Shown: positions 8,380 to 19,284 of the stretch, piece by piece
How the letters are laid out: every line of letters starts with the position of its first letter
Numbering within the stretch: the stretch's first letter is position 1
Origin: JAJFUE01 sp039683515
GTDB taxonomy: Bacteria; Sumerlaeota; Sumerlaeia; MVZB01
Assembly (NCBI GenBank): GCA_039683515.1
Contig: JBDKRG010000030.1
Span: 6,868 to 70,867, forward strand
DNA: 64,000 bases
Direction: 5' to 3'
The notes under the pieces: model-generated
The model's input: the letters and a program-made list of their open reading frames with translations, nothing else
The model's database searches: none
Told to the model about the DNA's origin: nothing
Program-made: the position numbers and the translations under genes

Positions 8380-9803
8380 TCTTTGCGCTTCCAGATCGTT
8401 CCCTGCGGGTGGTCTTCGAGCAGGATGCCGATCTCGCCGAGCCGGTCGCGGATCATGTCGGCGATGTCGAACGCCTTCTTTTTGCGGGCCTGCGCGCGGG
8501 TCTCGATCAGAAGACCCATGAGCGGCTCGACGAGCGCGTCGCTCGAGGCCGCGCCGGTCGTCGCCATGAGCCCGAAGAACTGGGCGAACTCGCGCGTGAA
8601 GGCAAGGAGCGCGGCGAGGCGCTCGATCGCCTGCCGGCGGGCCTCCCCTTCCCCTTCGACCTGCTTGCGCGTCTCATGAATGAGGCCGACGGCGTCGAAC
8701 AGCACCGCCATGGCGCGCGGCGTGTTGAAGTCGTCGTCCATCGCGGCCTCGACGCGGCCGCGCAGCGCCATCGTCTCGTCCGTGATCGCCGTTTCGTTGG
8801 CGTTCTCGAGCTGGAGGAGCTTTTCGGCCGTGTCGATCGCGTCCTGGATGCGCTTGACGGCCGACGAGGAATCCTCCATCGCGGTCTCGGTCAGGTCGAG
8901 CGGGCTGCGGTAGTGGCCCGACATCAGGAAGTGGCGCACGACGGCGGCCGGCCAGCGCTCGAGGATCTGGTCGACGCGCAGGATGTTGCCGAGCGACTTG
9001 CTCATTTTTTCGGCGTCGATATTGAGGAACCCGTTGTGCATCCAGTAGCGCGCGAACTGCTTGCCGGTGGCGCCTTCGCTCTGGGCGATCTCGTTTTCGT
9101 GGTGCGGGAACGTGAGGTCGGTGCCGCCGGCGTGGATGTCGATCGTCTCGCCGAGCTCGACCATGGCCATCGCGCTGCACTCGATGTGCCAGCCGGGGCG
9201 GCCGGGGCCCCACGGGCTGTCCCACGAGGGCTCGCCGGGCTTGGCGGCTTTCCACATGGCGAAATCGGCCGGGTCGCGCTTTTCGGCGGCGACCTCGACG
9301 CGCGCCCCCTCGAGCAGGTCCTCGGTCTTGCGACCGGAGAGCTTGCCGTATTCCTTGAACGCCTTGACGCTGTAATAGACCGAGCCGCCGGCCTCGTAGG
9401 CCAGGCCGCGGTCGATCAGCTTCCGGATCAGGCCGACGATGTCGCCGATGTGCTCGGTGGCCTTGGGGTGGACGTCGGCCTTGCGCACGCCGAGCCGGGC
9501 CGCGTCCTCGAAGTACGCCGCCGTGTAGCGGCCCGTGATCGCGCGGAAATCGAGGTCCTCGGCGCGGGCGCGGTTGATGATCTTGTCGTCGATGTCGGTC
9601 AGGTTCTGGACGAAGCGGACCTTGTAGCCGCGGTATTCGAGCCAGCGGCGGACGACGTCCATGAAAATGAAGTTGCGGGCGTTGCCGATGTGGAACCGGT
9701 CGTAAACGGTCGGGCCGCAGTTGTAAATCGAGACGGTCGGCGGGTTGAGCGGCTCGAACGTTTCCTTGCGCCGGCTCATCGTGTTGTAGATCTGGATCGA
9801 CAT
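8376..9803 (-). CDS. cysS: Cysteinyl-tRNA synthetase
   Basis: A 475-residue class I synthetase charging tRNA-Cys in the cytosol. It has the HIGH-type motif FHIGN near residues 38-41, EKMSKSLGN near 266, and the zinc ligands typical of CysRS (YNCGPTVYD, WHIECSAM, HHENE). A DALR-type helical C-terminus follows. The ATG at 9803 is preceded by GGAGGT at ideal spacing, so the frame upstream to 9833 is not used. It is divergent from glnS; a palindromic repeat sits in the shared upstream region. Confidence 0.97.
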   Translation of the reverse strand: MSIQIYNTMSRRKETFEPLNPPTVSIYNCGPTVYDRFHIGNARNFIFMDVVRRWLEYRGYKVRFVQNLTDIDDKIINRARAEDLDFRAITGRYTAAYFEDAARLGVRKADVHPKATEHIGDIVGLIRKLIDRGLAYEAGGSVYYSVKAFKEYGKLSGRKTEDLLEGARVEVAAEKRDPADFAMWKAAKPGEPSWDSPWGPGRPGWHIECSAMAMVELGETIDIHAGGTDLTFPHHENEIAQSEGATGKQFARYWMHNGFLNIDAEKMSKSLGNILRVDQILERWPAAVVRHFLMSGHYRSPLDLTETAMEDSSSAVKRIQDAIDTAEKLLQLENANETAITDETMALRGRVEAAMDDDFNTPRAMAVLFDAVGLIHETRKQVEGEGEARRQAIERLAALLAFTREFAQFFGLMATTGAASSDALVEPLMGLLIETRAQARKKKAFDIADMIRDRLGEIGILLEDHPQGTIWKRKE

Positions 9804-9880
9804 CGTACCTCCGGTAGCCTTCAGCACTTGCAACAGTCAACAACACGATAGGAAAAATCCGCCCGATACGCCATGAATAA

Positions 9881-9943
9881 GTAGGCCGGGTTTGCCAAAC
9901 CCGGCATTTGTTTTTAATGCCGCCGTCGGCGACGTCGGCCTAC
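9881..9943 (+). repeat. GTAGGCCGG palindrome in the cysS/glnS divergent region
   Basis: GTAGGCCGGGTTTGCCAAAC with CCGGCAT is followed by a 24-bp right half (CCGCCGTCGG..GGCCTAC, 9920-9943). That right half is identical to 61150-61173, where the element forms the end of a coding sequence. Confidence 0.85.
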
Positions 9944-10029
9944 TGGATTTTGTCAAAATGTTATAGTAATGTATCAGTTTGAGAATACGGCCGTGCGCCG
10001 TCCGAATGACATCGGGCAGGAAGACATAC

Positions 10030-11718
<1,689 letters not shown>

Positions 11719-11869
11719 AAATACAAAATCCTAAATTCTAATATCGAAATCCTAAACAAATTCGAAATTAGAATTTTCCAAGATGCGGACACACGTTTGG
11801 GAATTTGCAATTTAGGATTTGTTTAGGATTTCGATATTAGGATTTCGGATTTATGAAAAGGATTCTTCA
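11719..11869. repeat. AT-rich inverted repeat between glnS and hisD
   Basis: CTAATATCGAAATCCTAAAC (starting 11738, arm to 11760) has a perfect 23-bp complement at 11818-11840, with further imperfect pairing on both sides. It is much more AT-rich than the surroundings. The hisD ribosome site (AAAGGA) lies just beyond the right arm. Confidence 0.85.
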
Positions 11870-13159
11870 ATGAAAATCTTCGAATGGCCGCGGCAGAAAA
11901 GTGACGTGACGGAATTCTTCGGCCAGGTCGCCGAGACGCCGGCCGATATCGAGAAGGCGGTCGACGCGATCATCGCCGACGTGCGCAAGGGGGGGGACAA
12001 GGCCGTCTCGCGCCTGATGGAGAAATTCGACCGCGTCAGGATCGAGCCGGGCCGGTTCGACGTGCCCAAGGAGAAGCTCGCGGAGGCGTGGGCGGCCGCG
12101 CCGAAGGGGCTCAAGCACGCACTCAAGACGGCGAAGAAACGCATCGAGGCGTTCCATAAGAAGCAGCGCTTGGCAGGCTGGGTGATGAACGACCCCGCGT
12201 TCGGCCGGATCGAGCAGCGCGTCCTGGCGCTCTCCCGCGTGGCGGTTTACGTCCCGGCCGGCAAGGCGCCGCTCGTCTCGACAGTTTTAATGAACGTCAT
12301 CCCGGCGCAGGTGGCCGGGGTCGAGGAAATCATCCTCGTGACGCCTCCGGGTCCCGACGGCTGGCCGAACCCCGGGATCCTCGCCGCGGCGCACCTCGTC
12401 GGCGTGGATCGGGTGTTGCGCGTCGGCGGCAGCCCGGCCATGCCGGCGCTTGCCTACGGCACCGAAACGATCCCGCGCGTCGACAAGGTCGTCGGCCCGG
12501 GGAATATTTTCGTCACCACCGCCAAGAAGCGGCTCTATGGCCGGTTCGACATCGAATCGACCGCCGGGCCGAGCGAGGTGCTGATCCTCGCCGACGAGAC
12601 CGCCAACCTGGAATACATCGCGGCCGACATGCTCGCCCAGGCCGAGCACGACGGCAACAACCCGGCCGGCGCGGTCCTGATCGGCGGCGGCAAGCGGCGC
12701 GCCGCGGCCCTGGCGAAGGAAATCGCGCGGCAGTGCGCGCTCCTTTCGCGCAGCGACCTGGCCGCCTCGTCGCTCGATCGTTGGGGATATATTATTAGCG
12801 CCAGGACCGCCGAGCAGGCGCTCGAGCTGGCCGACATGAAAGCCCCCGAGCATTTGGAGATCGTGACCAAAACCGCGCGGCAAATGGCGGGGAAGGTGCG
12901 CCATGCCGGCGCCGTGTTCGTCGGGCCGTGGACGCCCGAGCCGGTCGGCGACTACATCGCCGGCCCGAACCACACGCTGCCGACGGGCGGGACGGCGCGG
13001 TTCTTCTCGCCGCTGAGCGTCTGGTCGTTCTACCGGACGAGCCACACGGTCGAGGCGAGCCGCAAGGGGCTGATGAGCCTGGCGAACGATATCGTCACGC
13101 TCGCCGAGTCCGAGCAGCTCACGGCCCACGCCCAGTCGGTCAAAGTGCGGACAAAATAA
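11870..13159 (+). CDS. hisD: Histidinol dehydrogenase
   Basis: A 429-residue zinc enzyme catalysing the last two steps of histidine synthesis (L-histidinol to L-histidine, NAD-dependent). Diagnostic stretches are YVPAGKAPLVSTVLMN, GPGNIFVTTAKKRLYG, STAGPSEVLILAD, LAQAEHDGNNPAG, the catalytic/zinc region KAPEHLEI and the C-terminal AGPNHTLPTGGTARF. The ATG at 11870 has AAAGGA upstream. No other his gene is in the window, so it is detached from any his operon. Confidence 0.96.
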   Translation: MKIFEWPRQKSDVTEFFGQVAETPADIEKAVDAIIADVRKGGDKAVSRLMEKFDRVRIEPGRFDVPKEKLAEAWAAAPKGLKHALKTAKKRIEAFHKKQRLAGWVMNDPAFGRIEQRVLALSRVAVYVPAGKAPLVSTVLMNVIPAQVAGVEEIILVTPPGPDGWPNPGILAAAHLVGVDRVLRVGGSPAMPALAYGTETIPRVDKVVGPGNIFVTTAKKRLYGRFDIESTAGPSEVLILADETANLEYIAADMLAQAEHDGNNPAGAVLIGGGKRRAAALAKEIARQCALLSRSDLAASSLDRWGYIISARTAEQALELADMKAPEHLEIVTKTARQMAGKVRHAGAVFVGPWTPEPVGDYIAGPNHTLPTGGTARFFSPLSVWSFYRTSHTVEASRKGLMSLANDIVTLAESEQLTAHAQSVKVRTK

Positions 13160-13162
13160 TTT

Positions 13163-13235
13163 GAACCACGGAGACACGGAACCACTGAGAATTCGGGGAC
13201 TTATTCTCCGTGCCTCGGTGTCTCCGTGGTTCAAA
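13163..13235. repeat. ACCACGGAGACACGG inverted repeat after hisD
   Basis: TGAACCACGGAGACACGG pairs with CCGTGCCTCGGTGTCTCCGTGGTTCAA across a ~20-nt loop. It is the same family as 5373-5487 and could serve as the hisD transcription end. Confidence 0.8.
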
Positions 13236-13330
13236 TTCAATTGGCTCATTTTCCGCTTTCTTGCTAGGATGCGTTAACCGATTCGTGGGTTGACCCACCA
13301 GATCGGCGCCAGAGGAGGTTCACAGCAGCC

Positions 13331-13633
13331 ATGCCGACGTATGAGTATGAATGTAAAGCCTGTGGTCACACGTTTGAGTTGCGCCAGTCGATGAGCGCCA
13401 AACCGATCACCGAATGCCCCAAATGCAAGAAAAACAGCGTCAAGCGCCTGATCGGCGCGGGCGCCGGCGTGATCTTCAAGGGTTCGGGCTTCTACCAGAC
13501 CGATTACAAGCACAAGGGGACGACCTGCGCGACGAGCTCGTGCCCGGCCGGCGATTCGAGCGAGAAAAAGTCCGACTCGCCCGCCCCGCCGTGCCCGGCC
13601 GCGGACTCCTGTCCGTGCGCCAAAAAGGACTAG
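13331..13633 (+). CDS. FmdB family zinc-ribbon protein
   Basis: A 100-residue protein opening with the classic FmdB motif MPTYEYECKACGHTFE and CPKC (two CxxC pairs forming a zinc ribbon). The core continues through VKRLIGAG and FKGSGFYQTDYK. The tail is Ser/Pro/Cys-rich (CPAADSCPCAKKD) and may bind extra metal. FmdB proteins are regulatory in a few methylotrophs, otherwise of unclear role. AGGAGGT precedes the ATG. It stands alone, closed by a terminator at 13681. Confidence 0.88.
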   Translation: MPTYEYECKACGHTFELRQSMSAKPITECPKCKKNSVKRLIGAGAGVIFKGSGFYQTDYKHKGTTCATSSCPAGDSSEKKSDSPAPPCPAADSCPCAKKD

Positions 13634-13680
13634 GAAAAGGACGCAAAGGACTTAAGGGGCCAAAAATAATTAATTCGAGT

Positions 13681-13715
13681 GGGCAGGTTGCTTCGGCAGC
13701 CTGCCCTTTTTGTTT
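13681..13715 (+). terminator. Rho-independent terminator after the FmdB gene
   Basis: GGGCAGGTTGC-TTCG-GCAGCCTGCCC forms an 11-bp stem (one G-U) with a stable tetraloop, followed by TTTTTG. Confidence 0.85.
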
Positions 13716-13827
13716 TTGTTTCGGTTGCGGATGGGCGGGAGCTGGCTATATGTTGGGGCAGGGTCATCGATGGCGGTAGGATTTTCGATTCCGATGACGA
13801 GCACGAGCACGATTTAAAGGGGACGAC

Positions 13828-15252
13828 ATGAAGAACAAAATGGAGATGATGTTCACCGGCGCGGCCCACGAGACGACGGGCTCCCGCCACCTGCTGATGG
13901 TCAACGGCCGCCAGGTGCTGCTCGATTGCGGTCTCTACCAGGGCCACCGCAAGGACACGTTCGAGCGCAACCTGAACTTCCCGTTCGATCCCCAGCGGCT
14001 CCATGCCGTCGTTCTTTCGCACGCCCACATCGACCACTCCGGCAACCTGCCCAACCTGACGCGCAAGGGGTTCGCCGGGCCGATCTACTGCACGCCCGCG
14101 ACCGAGGACCTGTGCCGGGTGATGCTCCGCGACAGCGCCTACATCCAGGAACGCGACGCCGAGTGGGTGACCAAGCTCAACCGCAAGCGCGGCCGCAACG
14201 GCAACGGCAAGGCCGAGCCGCTCTACACGATCGAGGACGCCGACAACTGCATGGAGCAGTTCGAGAGCATCCCCTACCACCGCCAGTTCGACATCGACTC
14301 GGACATCCAGGGCTTTTTCTACGACGCCGGGCACATCCTCGGCTCGGCCTCGATCGTGCTCGACGTCCGCCGCGGCGAGCAGGTCAACCGGCTCGTGTTC
14401 AGCGGCGACATCGGCCGCGTCGACCTCCCCCTGCTGCGCGACCCGGAGATCCCGCACAACGTCGACTGGCTGATCATGGAGTCGACCTACGGCGCGCGCC
14501 TGCACAAGGACATCAACTACGCCAAGGAGGAGCTGCGCTCCACGGTCGAGCGCGTCGCCGCGCGCGGCGGCAAGATCATCGTCCCCAGCTTCTCGGTCGA
14601 GCGCACGCAGGAGATCATCTATTACCTCAACCAGCTGACCGACGAGGGGCGCCTGGCGCCGATCCCGGTCTACGTCGACAGCCCGCTGGCGGTCAACGTC
14701 ACCGAGATCTTCCGCATGCACCCGGAGTGCTTCGACGAGGAAGCCCGCAAGTGGGTCACCGAGGACAAGGACCCGTTCGGCTTCTACCGGCTCACCTACA
14801 CGCGCACGGCCGAGGAAAGCAAGAACCTGAACAACGTCAGCTTCCCGTGCATGATCATCTCGGCCTCGGGCATGTGCGAGGCCGGGCGCATCCGGCACCA
14901 CCTGCGCAACTCGATCGAGGACGGCCGCAACGCCATCGTGTTCGTCGGCTACCAGGCCGAAGGGACGCTCGGCCGCGCCATCGTCGAGCGCAAGCCGGAG
15001 GTCAACATCTTCGGCGAGCCGTTCCGCGTGCGCGCCGAGGTCGTGACGCTCAACTCGTTCAGCGCCCACGCCGACCAGAACGACCTGGTCAACTACGCGA
15101 AGACGGTCAAGGAAAACAGCAGCCGTCTCCGGAAGATCTTCCTCGTCCACGGCGAGACCGATGGCCTGAACACGCTCGCCGAGCGGATCCGCGGCGAGGT
15201 CGGCGTCGAGGTCGCCATCCCCGACCGCGGCGAAAAGCTGGAACTGGACTAA
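13828..15252 (+). CDS. Metallo-beta-lactamase fold, beta-CASP RNA-processing exonuclease
   Basis: A 474-residue protein of the CPSF73/Ysh1-like bacterial RNase family. The zinc motif HxHxDH appears in LSHAHIDHSGNLP, the third metal ligand in YDAGHILGSAS, and GDIGR follows. The beta-CASP domain has MESTYG, the RNA-binding motif SASGMCEAGRIRHHL, and the C-terminal histidine in SFSAHADQNDL. A KMKS-like or KH domain is absent. It probably degrades or processes RNA in the cytosol. The ATG follows AAGGGGACG. Confidence 0.92.
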   Translation: MKNKMEMMFTGAAHETTGSRHLLMVNGRQVLLDCGLYQGHRKDTFERNLNFPFDPQRLHAVVLSHAHIDHSGNLPNLTRKGFAGPIYCTPATEDLCRVMLRDSAYIQERDAEWVTKLNRKRGRNGNGKAEPLYTIEDADNCMEQFESIPYHRQFDIDSDIQGFFYDAGHILGSASIVLDVRRGEQVNRLVFSGDIGRVDLPLLRDPEIPHNVDWLIMESTYGARLHKDINYAKEELRSTVERVAARGGKIIVPSFSVERTQEIIYYLNQLTDEGRLAPIPVYVDSPLAVNVTEIFRMHPECFDEEARKWVTEDKDPFGFYRLTYTRTAEESKNLNNVSFPCMIISASGMCEAGRIRHHLRNSIEDGRNAIVFVGYQAEGTLGRAIVERKPEVNIFGEPFRVRAEVVTLNSFSAHADQNDLVNYAKTVKENSSRLRKIFLVHGETDGLNTLAERIRGEVGVEVAIPDRGEKLELD

Positions 15253-15401
15253 GGCTATCGTTCGGATCCGTCGGATCGGCCGAATTGTCAGTTGATGAAA
15301 CGGCGTGCTTCGCGCCGCGTAAGCGTGCTTTGCGGCCGCCGTTGATGTATTTGTGGGTTTGTGACAAATCGCTGAAATTCTCTCGCCGAAAGGATCCGCT
15401 C

Positions 15402-18400
15402 ATGAAGCTCATCATCAGCCTGGTGGCGGCTTTGTCGCTGGCCGGGTGCGCGCTGGCGCCTGGCTCCAGATCCCAGGCCTCGGCCGCGCAGGACATGGTC
15501 GCCTGCTCGATCCACGACGACTTCGAGAGCGGCGAGCTTTGGGGCTGGGAGTCGTACCCGTGGGCGCAGGACATCGGCTACGAGCCGTGGACGGTTCCGC
15601 AGAAGCAGCCGACCCACAACGGCAGCAAATACTCGCTGGCCAAGATCCAGAAGCCCAACGACGACGTGGAGCTGTGGGAGGGGTTCATCAAGCGGCTGGA
15701 GGGGGTCTACACCGCCGACGGCACCCGCTTCAAGATCGCCGTGTTCCTGATGTCGGACCGGAAGGCGAAGGAACTCGAGCTGTCGATCTGCCTCGCCGAC
15801 GGCCGCCGGTATTTCCACGCCGTGAAGAACGCCGAGGCGGGGCGCTGGCTCGAGCTCGACGTGCCGGTCGGCGCTTTCACGATGGACGGCAAGAGGCTGG
15901 GCGGCGGCGAACAGATCCAGGCCGTCACGGTCAAGGCGTTCTACCCGGTCGTCTCGCACCTGATGAGCTACACGATCCTGATCGACGATTTCTCGCTGAA
16001 CGCGCGGCGCCCGCGCCGGTTCGTCGGGGTCGAGCCCAAATCGACCACGTTCGAGCTCTACGGCTACTCCGTGCTGAACAAGCACTTCTTTCACGGCGAC
16101 AAGATGGGCCTCACGGTCGAGGCCGAGGGCTCCGGCCCGGTGCGCGGCGTGACGTGCGATCTGCTCGACCCCTCCGGCAAGGCGGTCGTGAGCGGCGTCC
16201 CGATGAAGCGGTGCCTCGGCGGCTGGACCCACGACGACATCCACACGTTCACGCCCTCCGATCCGCGCGGGCAGTGGACGGTCAAATTCAGCGGCAAGGC
16301 GTTGAGCGGCCGGCAGGTCGCGTGGGGCATGCGGTTCCTGATGCCGGGCAAAAAAATCACCCCGGCGGACCACCCGCGCGTCATGCTCGACACGGACGAA
16401 ATGGCCGCGCTGAAAGCCGAGAATTCGGCCGAGTCCAAGGCGCTGCTCGCCACGCTCACGCCGCGGCTCCAGAACCTCGACATCGGCAAGATCAACGAAG
16501 AGATCCCGGCCGAGCCGCCCGAGTCGCTCACCGGCGGGCCGTTCGCCAAGGGCGCCAGCGGCGACAACGAGACCGGCGCCCCCGGCGTGCTTGCCCGCTA
16601 CGCCCTGGCCGGCGCGCAGCGCTACGCGTTCGGCGGCGACGAAGAGGCCGGCCGCAAAGCCAAGGCGGCGCTCCTCAAGGTCTGCGCCTTCAGCAAGTGG
16701 AACACCGACTGGCACGAGTCGCGCGGCATGCACCTGTATTACCCGGTCGCGTCGCAGGTGATCGGGCCGGTCGGCAAGGCCTACGACCTGCTCTACCCGC
16801 TCATGACCGAACAGGAACGGGCGGCGGCGCGCGCGGGGATCATGAAAAACGCGCTCATCCCGTGCTACCGCGACCTGTGCGAACAGAACCGCATGCCGTC
16901 GAGCGTGACCAACCACATCGCGGTCATGGTGACGGGTCTCGTCCAGGCCGGCGTGGCGATCTACGGCGACGACCCCGAGAACCCCTCCTGCGAGCCGTAC
17001 CTGTCGGGCATCCTCGCCAAGACGAAGCAGTTCATCGACCGCACGTATTACCCCGACGGCGGCTACGGCGAGCCGACGACCTACCAGGACATGGCGACGC
17101 GCGACATCGTCGAGGTGTGCGACATTCTCGAAAAGAATTTCGGGATCGACTACACGACGACGACGAACCTCAAGGACACGTGGCTCTACCCGCTGTACGT
17201 GATGTATACGAACGGCCGCTACCCGGACTTCGGCGACGTCTCGATGTCGTACAGCCCCTACGGCGCGGTCTACCGCTGGCTGTCGTACCGCACGAAGAAC
17301 CCGTACACCTATTACTTTACGCAAAAGGCGACGGCCGGCCAGCAGCGGCGCGGCAATCCGCTGAACGCGCGCCTCTGGAAAATCGAGGGCGTGACGCCGA
17401 AAAGCCGCGATGAGCTGGTGCCGTCGCGCCTGTTCCCCGTCAAGGGGCACATGGTCATGCGCTCGGGCTGGAAGGACGACGGCATGATCCTCGTCTTCAA
17501 GGCCGGGCCGAACTCGAACCACTACCACGCCGACCAGGGCACGTTCCAGCTGATGATGAACGGCGAGGAACTGCTGAGCGACGCGGGGCACGGCTCGAGC
17601 TACTACGCCAACCTGTTCTACCCGTGCTATTACACACAGCCGATCGGGCACAACTGCATGCTGATCGACGGCGACGCCGAGAGCCAGGTCCCCGGCGACT
17701 ATGAAATCGGGATACCCGCGCTGCGGAACTACCCGCGCATGCTCCACTCGTTCGGCGGCTGGAAGGCGGCCGAGGCCGAGGGCGACCTGACGAGCGTCTA
17801 CAAGGGCAAGGTGCAGCAATACACGCGCTCGATCCTTTACATGCAGCCGGACGTGGTCTTCCTGTACGACAAGGTGAAAAGCAAGGACCCGCACGCGTAC
17901 AGCTGGCTGTTTCACGCCGAGCACACCGACGGCGAAAGCTCGATCGCGGGCGACGTCGCCAGCTTCGACGTCACGCGCACGCGCTCGAGCCTGCGCGTCG
18001 ACGTCCTGGCGCCGCAAATGCGCGGCGGCGGCGGCCGGCGCGGCCCGATCCGCGACTCCGACCGCAACGAGAGCTACATCACGCTGCGGGGCGCGGAAGA
18101 GACCGGCGACGCCGAGTTCCTGGCGGTCCTGCTGCCGAGCGCCTCGGCCAATCCCCCGCAGGCCGTCTCGACGCTCCTCACGCCGGCCGGCTGGACCGGG
18201 GCGAAAGTGGAAAAGGGAGGGACGACGACGATCGCCATGTTCCGCAAGGCGGACATGGACCGGCAGGTCACGGTCGAAGGCTTCTCGACCGACGCCGAAC
18301 GGTTCTCGGCCGTGACCGACCCACAGGGCAACCTTACGCGCTTCTTCCTGCGCGGCAGCTGCTTCGGGAAAGGCAGCGGCCCGGAGTTCCTGAGCGCCAG

Positions 18401-18608
18401 GCATATCGCGGCCTCGGTGTCGTATGGAACCGGGGGCGTGGACATCGAGACCGAGTCCCGGTCGGCGAACGAGATCAAGCTGCGTGTCGACAAAGCCCCG
18501 GCGAGCGTGACGGTCGACAATCGGCCCGCGGAATGCGCATACGACCAGCGGTCCGGCATGATCACGATCCCGGTCCCCGCGGGACATGCAAATGTGAAGG
18601 TGAATTAA
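15402..18608 (+). CDS. Heparinase II/III-like lipoprotein, putative polysaccharide lyase
   Basis: A 1068-residue protein with lipoprotein signal MKLIISLVAALSLAGC (cleavage before Cys16). The first ~330 residues look like a beta-sandwich carbohydrate-binding region (DDFESGELWGWESYPW). Next comes an alpha-helical toroid typical of alginate/heparin lyases (RYALAGAQRYAFGG, SSVTNHIAVMVTGL). The heparinase II/III beta domain is marked by SNHYHADQGTFQLMMNGEE and LLSDAGHGSSYY. It likely cleaves uronic-acid polysaccharides at the cell surface. It is longer than usual for the family because of the N-terminal extension. The ATG at 15402 has AAAGGA upstream. Terminators follow at 18612-18690. Confidence 0.82.
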   Translation: MKLIISLVAALSLAGCALAPGSRSQASAAQDMVACSIHDDFESGELWGWESYPWAQDIGYEPWTVPQKQPTHNGSKYSLAKIQKPNDDVELWEGFIKRLEGVYTADGTRFKIAVFLMSDRKAKELELSICLADGRRYFHAVKNAEAGRWLELDVPVGAFTMDGKRLGGGEQIQAVTVKAFYPVVSHLMSYTILIDDFSLNARRPRRFVGVEPKSTTFELYGYSVLNKHFFHGDKMGLTVEAEGSGPVRGVTCDLLDPSGKAVVSGVPMKRCLGGWTHDDIHTFTPSDPRGQWTVKFSGKALSGRQVAWGMRFLMPGKKITPADHPRVMLDTDEMAALKAENSAESKALLATLTPRLQNLDIGKINEEIPAEPPESLTGGPFAKGASGDNETGAPGVLARYALAGAQRYAFGGDEEAGRKAKAALLKVCAFSKWNTDWHESRGMHLYYPVASQVIGPVGKAYDLLYPLMTEQERAAARAGIMKNALIPCYRDLCEQNRMPSSVTNHIAVMVTGLVQAGVAIYGDDPENPSCEPYLSGILAKTKQFIDRTYYPDGGYGEPTTYQDMATRDIVEVCDILEKNFGIDYTTTTNLKDTWLYPLYVMYTNGRYPDFGDVSMSYSPYGAVYRWLSYRTKNPYTYYFTQKATAGQQRRGNPLNARLWKIEGVTPKSRDELVPSRLFPVKGHMVMRSGWKDDGMILVFKAGPNSNHYHADQGTFQLMMNGEELLSDAGHGSSYYANLFYPCYYTQPIGHNCMLIDGDAESQVPGDYEIGIPALRNYPRMLHSFGGWKAAEAEGDLTSVYKGKVQQYTRSILYMQPDVVFLYDKVKSKDPHAYSWLFHAEHTDGESSIAGDVASFDVTRTRSSLRVDVLAPQMRGGGGRRGPIRDSDRNESYITLRGAEETGDAEFLAVLLPSASANPPQAVSTLLTPAGWTGAKVEKGGTTTIAMFRKADMDRQVTVEGFSTDAERFSAVTDPQGNLTRFFLRGSCFGKGSGPEFLSARHIAASVSYGTGGVDIETESRSANEIKLRVDKAPASVTVDNRPAECAYDQRSGMITIPVPAGHANVKVN

Positions 18609-18611
18609 ACA

Positions 18612-18690
18612 GGTTCGGGAGTCCCGGCTTCAGCCGGGATCCCAAACAAGTCGCCCCCGGCCGGACAATTGCCGGCCGGGGGCTTTTTCA
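18612..18690 (+). terminator. Double hairpin and rho-independent terminator
   Basis: A GGGAGTCCCGGCTTCAGCCGG-type repeat at 18612-18646 (related to 54365-54425) is followed by a strong stem, GCCCCCGGCCGG/CCGGCCGGGGGC, with a TTTTT run at 18653-18690. Confidence 0.85.
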
Positions 18691-18703
18691 AAAAACTTCC
18701 AAC

Positions 18704-18961
18704 TCACGCTGTCTCACGTTGAGCGTTTGTGTTGCGTTCCCGCCACCGGGCCTCGATCGTGTCCGCCGATAAATCCGCACCGCATTCCCATTCCAAAAAG
18801 TAACCGCCATTATGAATTTTTGAGAACTCAGACGGGTCTTTGAGCGGCAAGAAAGCTTCATACTGCAAATAAGGCCTGAGGTCGAAAGTGCCAACCCGGC
18901 CATCGTCAGCAGTTATGGTCAAAACCCAATCGGGCTGGGGAGTTACTTGCACGATTTTCAT
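18704..18961 (-). CDS. DUF2442 domain protein
   Basis: An 85-residue protein with the DUF2442 pattern: MKIVQVTPQPDWVLTITADD, then TFDLRPYLQYEAFLPLKD, then a strand and WECGADLSADTIEARW. Its ATG overlaps the stop of the DUF4160 gene by ATGA, indicating translational coupling. DUF2442 proteins are often found beside DUF4160; the pair has been suspected to be toxin-antitoxin-like, but no function is established. Confidence 0.8.
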   Translation of the reverse strand: MKIVQVTPQPDWVLTITADDGRVGTFDLRPYLQYEAFLPLKDPSEFSKIHNGGYFLEWECGADLSADTIEARWRERNTNAQRETA

Positions 18962-19230
18962 TGGTCAAGTCCCTTAATCGGAAATGGCGATTTACCATTT
19001 ACAGCCAGATTCCAGTCCGCGAGCAAATCTTCCTGATGAATTTCGATCCATGCAACTACGAGTTTATGTTTGCTTGGCGGTAATCCTCCAGCCAAAAGCG
19101 AGCCATCCTGAATAGAGTATACTGCAACTTGGCCCTGATAATCGGCATGCAAATGAGGGATGTGATGTTTTTCGATGTCTCGAAAAAACATTCTGATCAA
19201 AATACCGTAAAACATTGAGATTGTAGGCAT
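18958..19230 (-). CDS. DUF4160 domain protein
   Basis: A 90-residue protein with the family hallmark MPTISMFYGILIRMFF then HHIPHLHADYQGQVAVYSI and LVVAWIEIHQEDLLADW. The conserved His cluster (HHIPHLHA) could bind metal. It is first of a two-gene unit with DUF2442. The local sequence is less GC-rich than its neighbours, which may hint at acquisition. Confidence 0.8.
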   Translation of the reverse strand: MPTISMFYGILIRMFFRDIEKHHIPHLHADYQGQVAVYSIQDGSLLAGGLPPSKHKLVVAWIEIHQEDLLADWNLAVNGKSPFPIKGLDQ

Positions 19231-19284
19231 CAGGTCACTTCCGCTTGAGAAATATATTCATCCGCCAATTGGGTCAAAGCAACC

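Noticed and set aside
13926..15401. Open frame continuing upstream of the heparinase-like lipoprotein through the RNase gene
   Set aside because: This part is an out-of-frame reading of the beta-CASP RNase; the lipoprotein signal peptide at 15402 marks the true start.
15288..18587. 1099-codon frame antisense to the heparinase-like gene
   Set aside because: Composition is dominated by Arg, Val, Ala and Asp repeats with no recognisable motif; it mirrors the real gene codon for codon.
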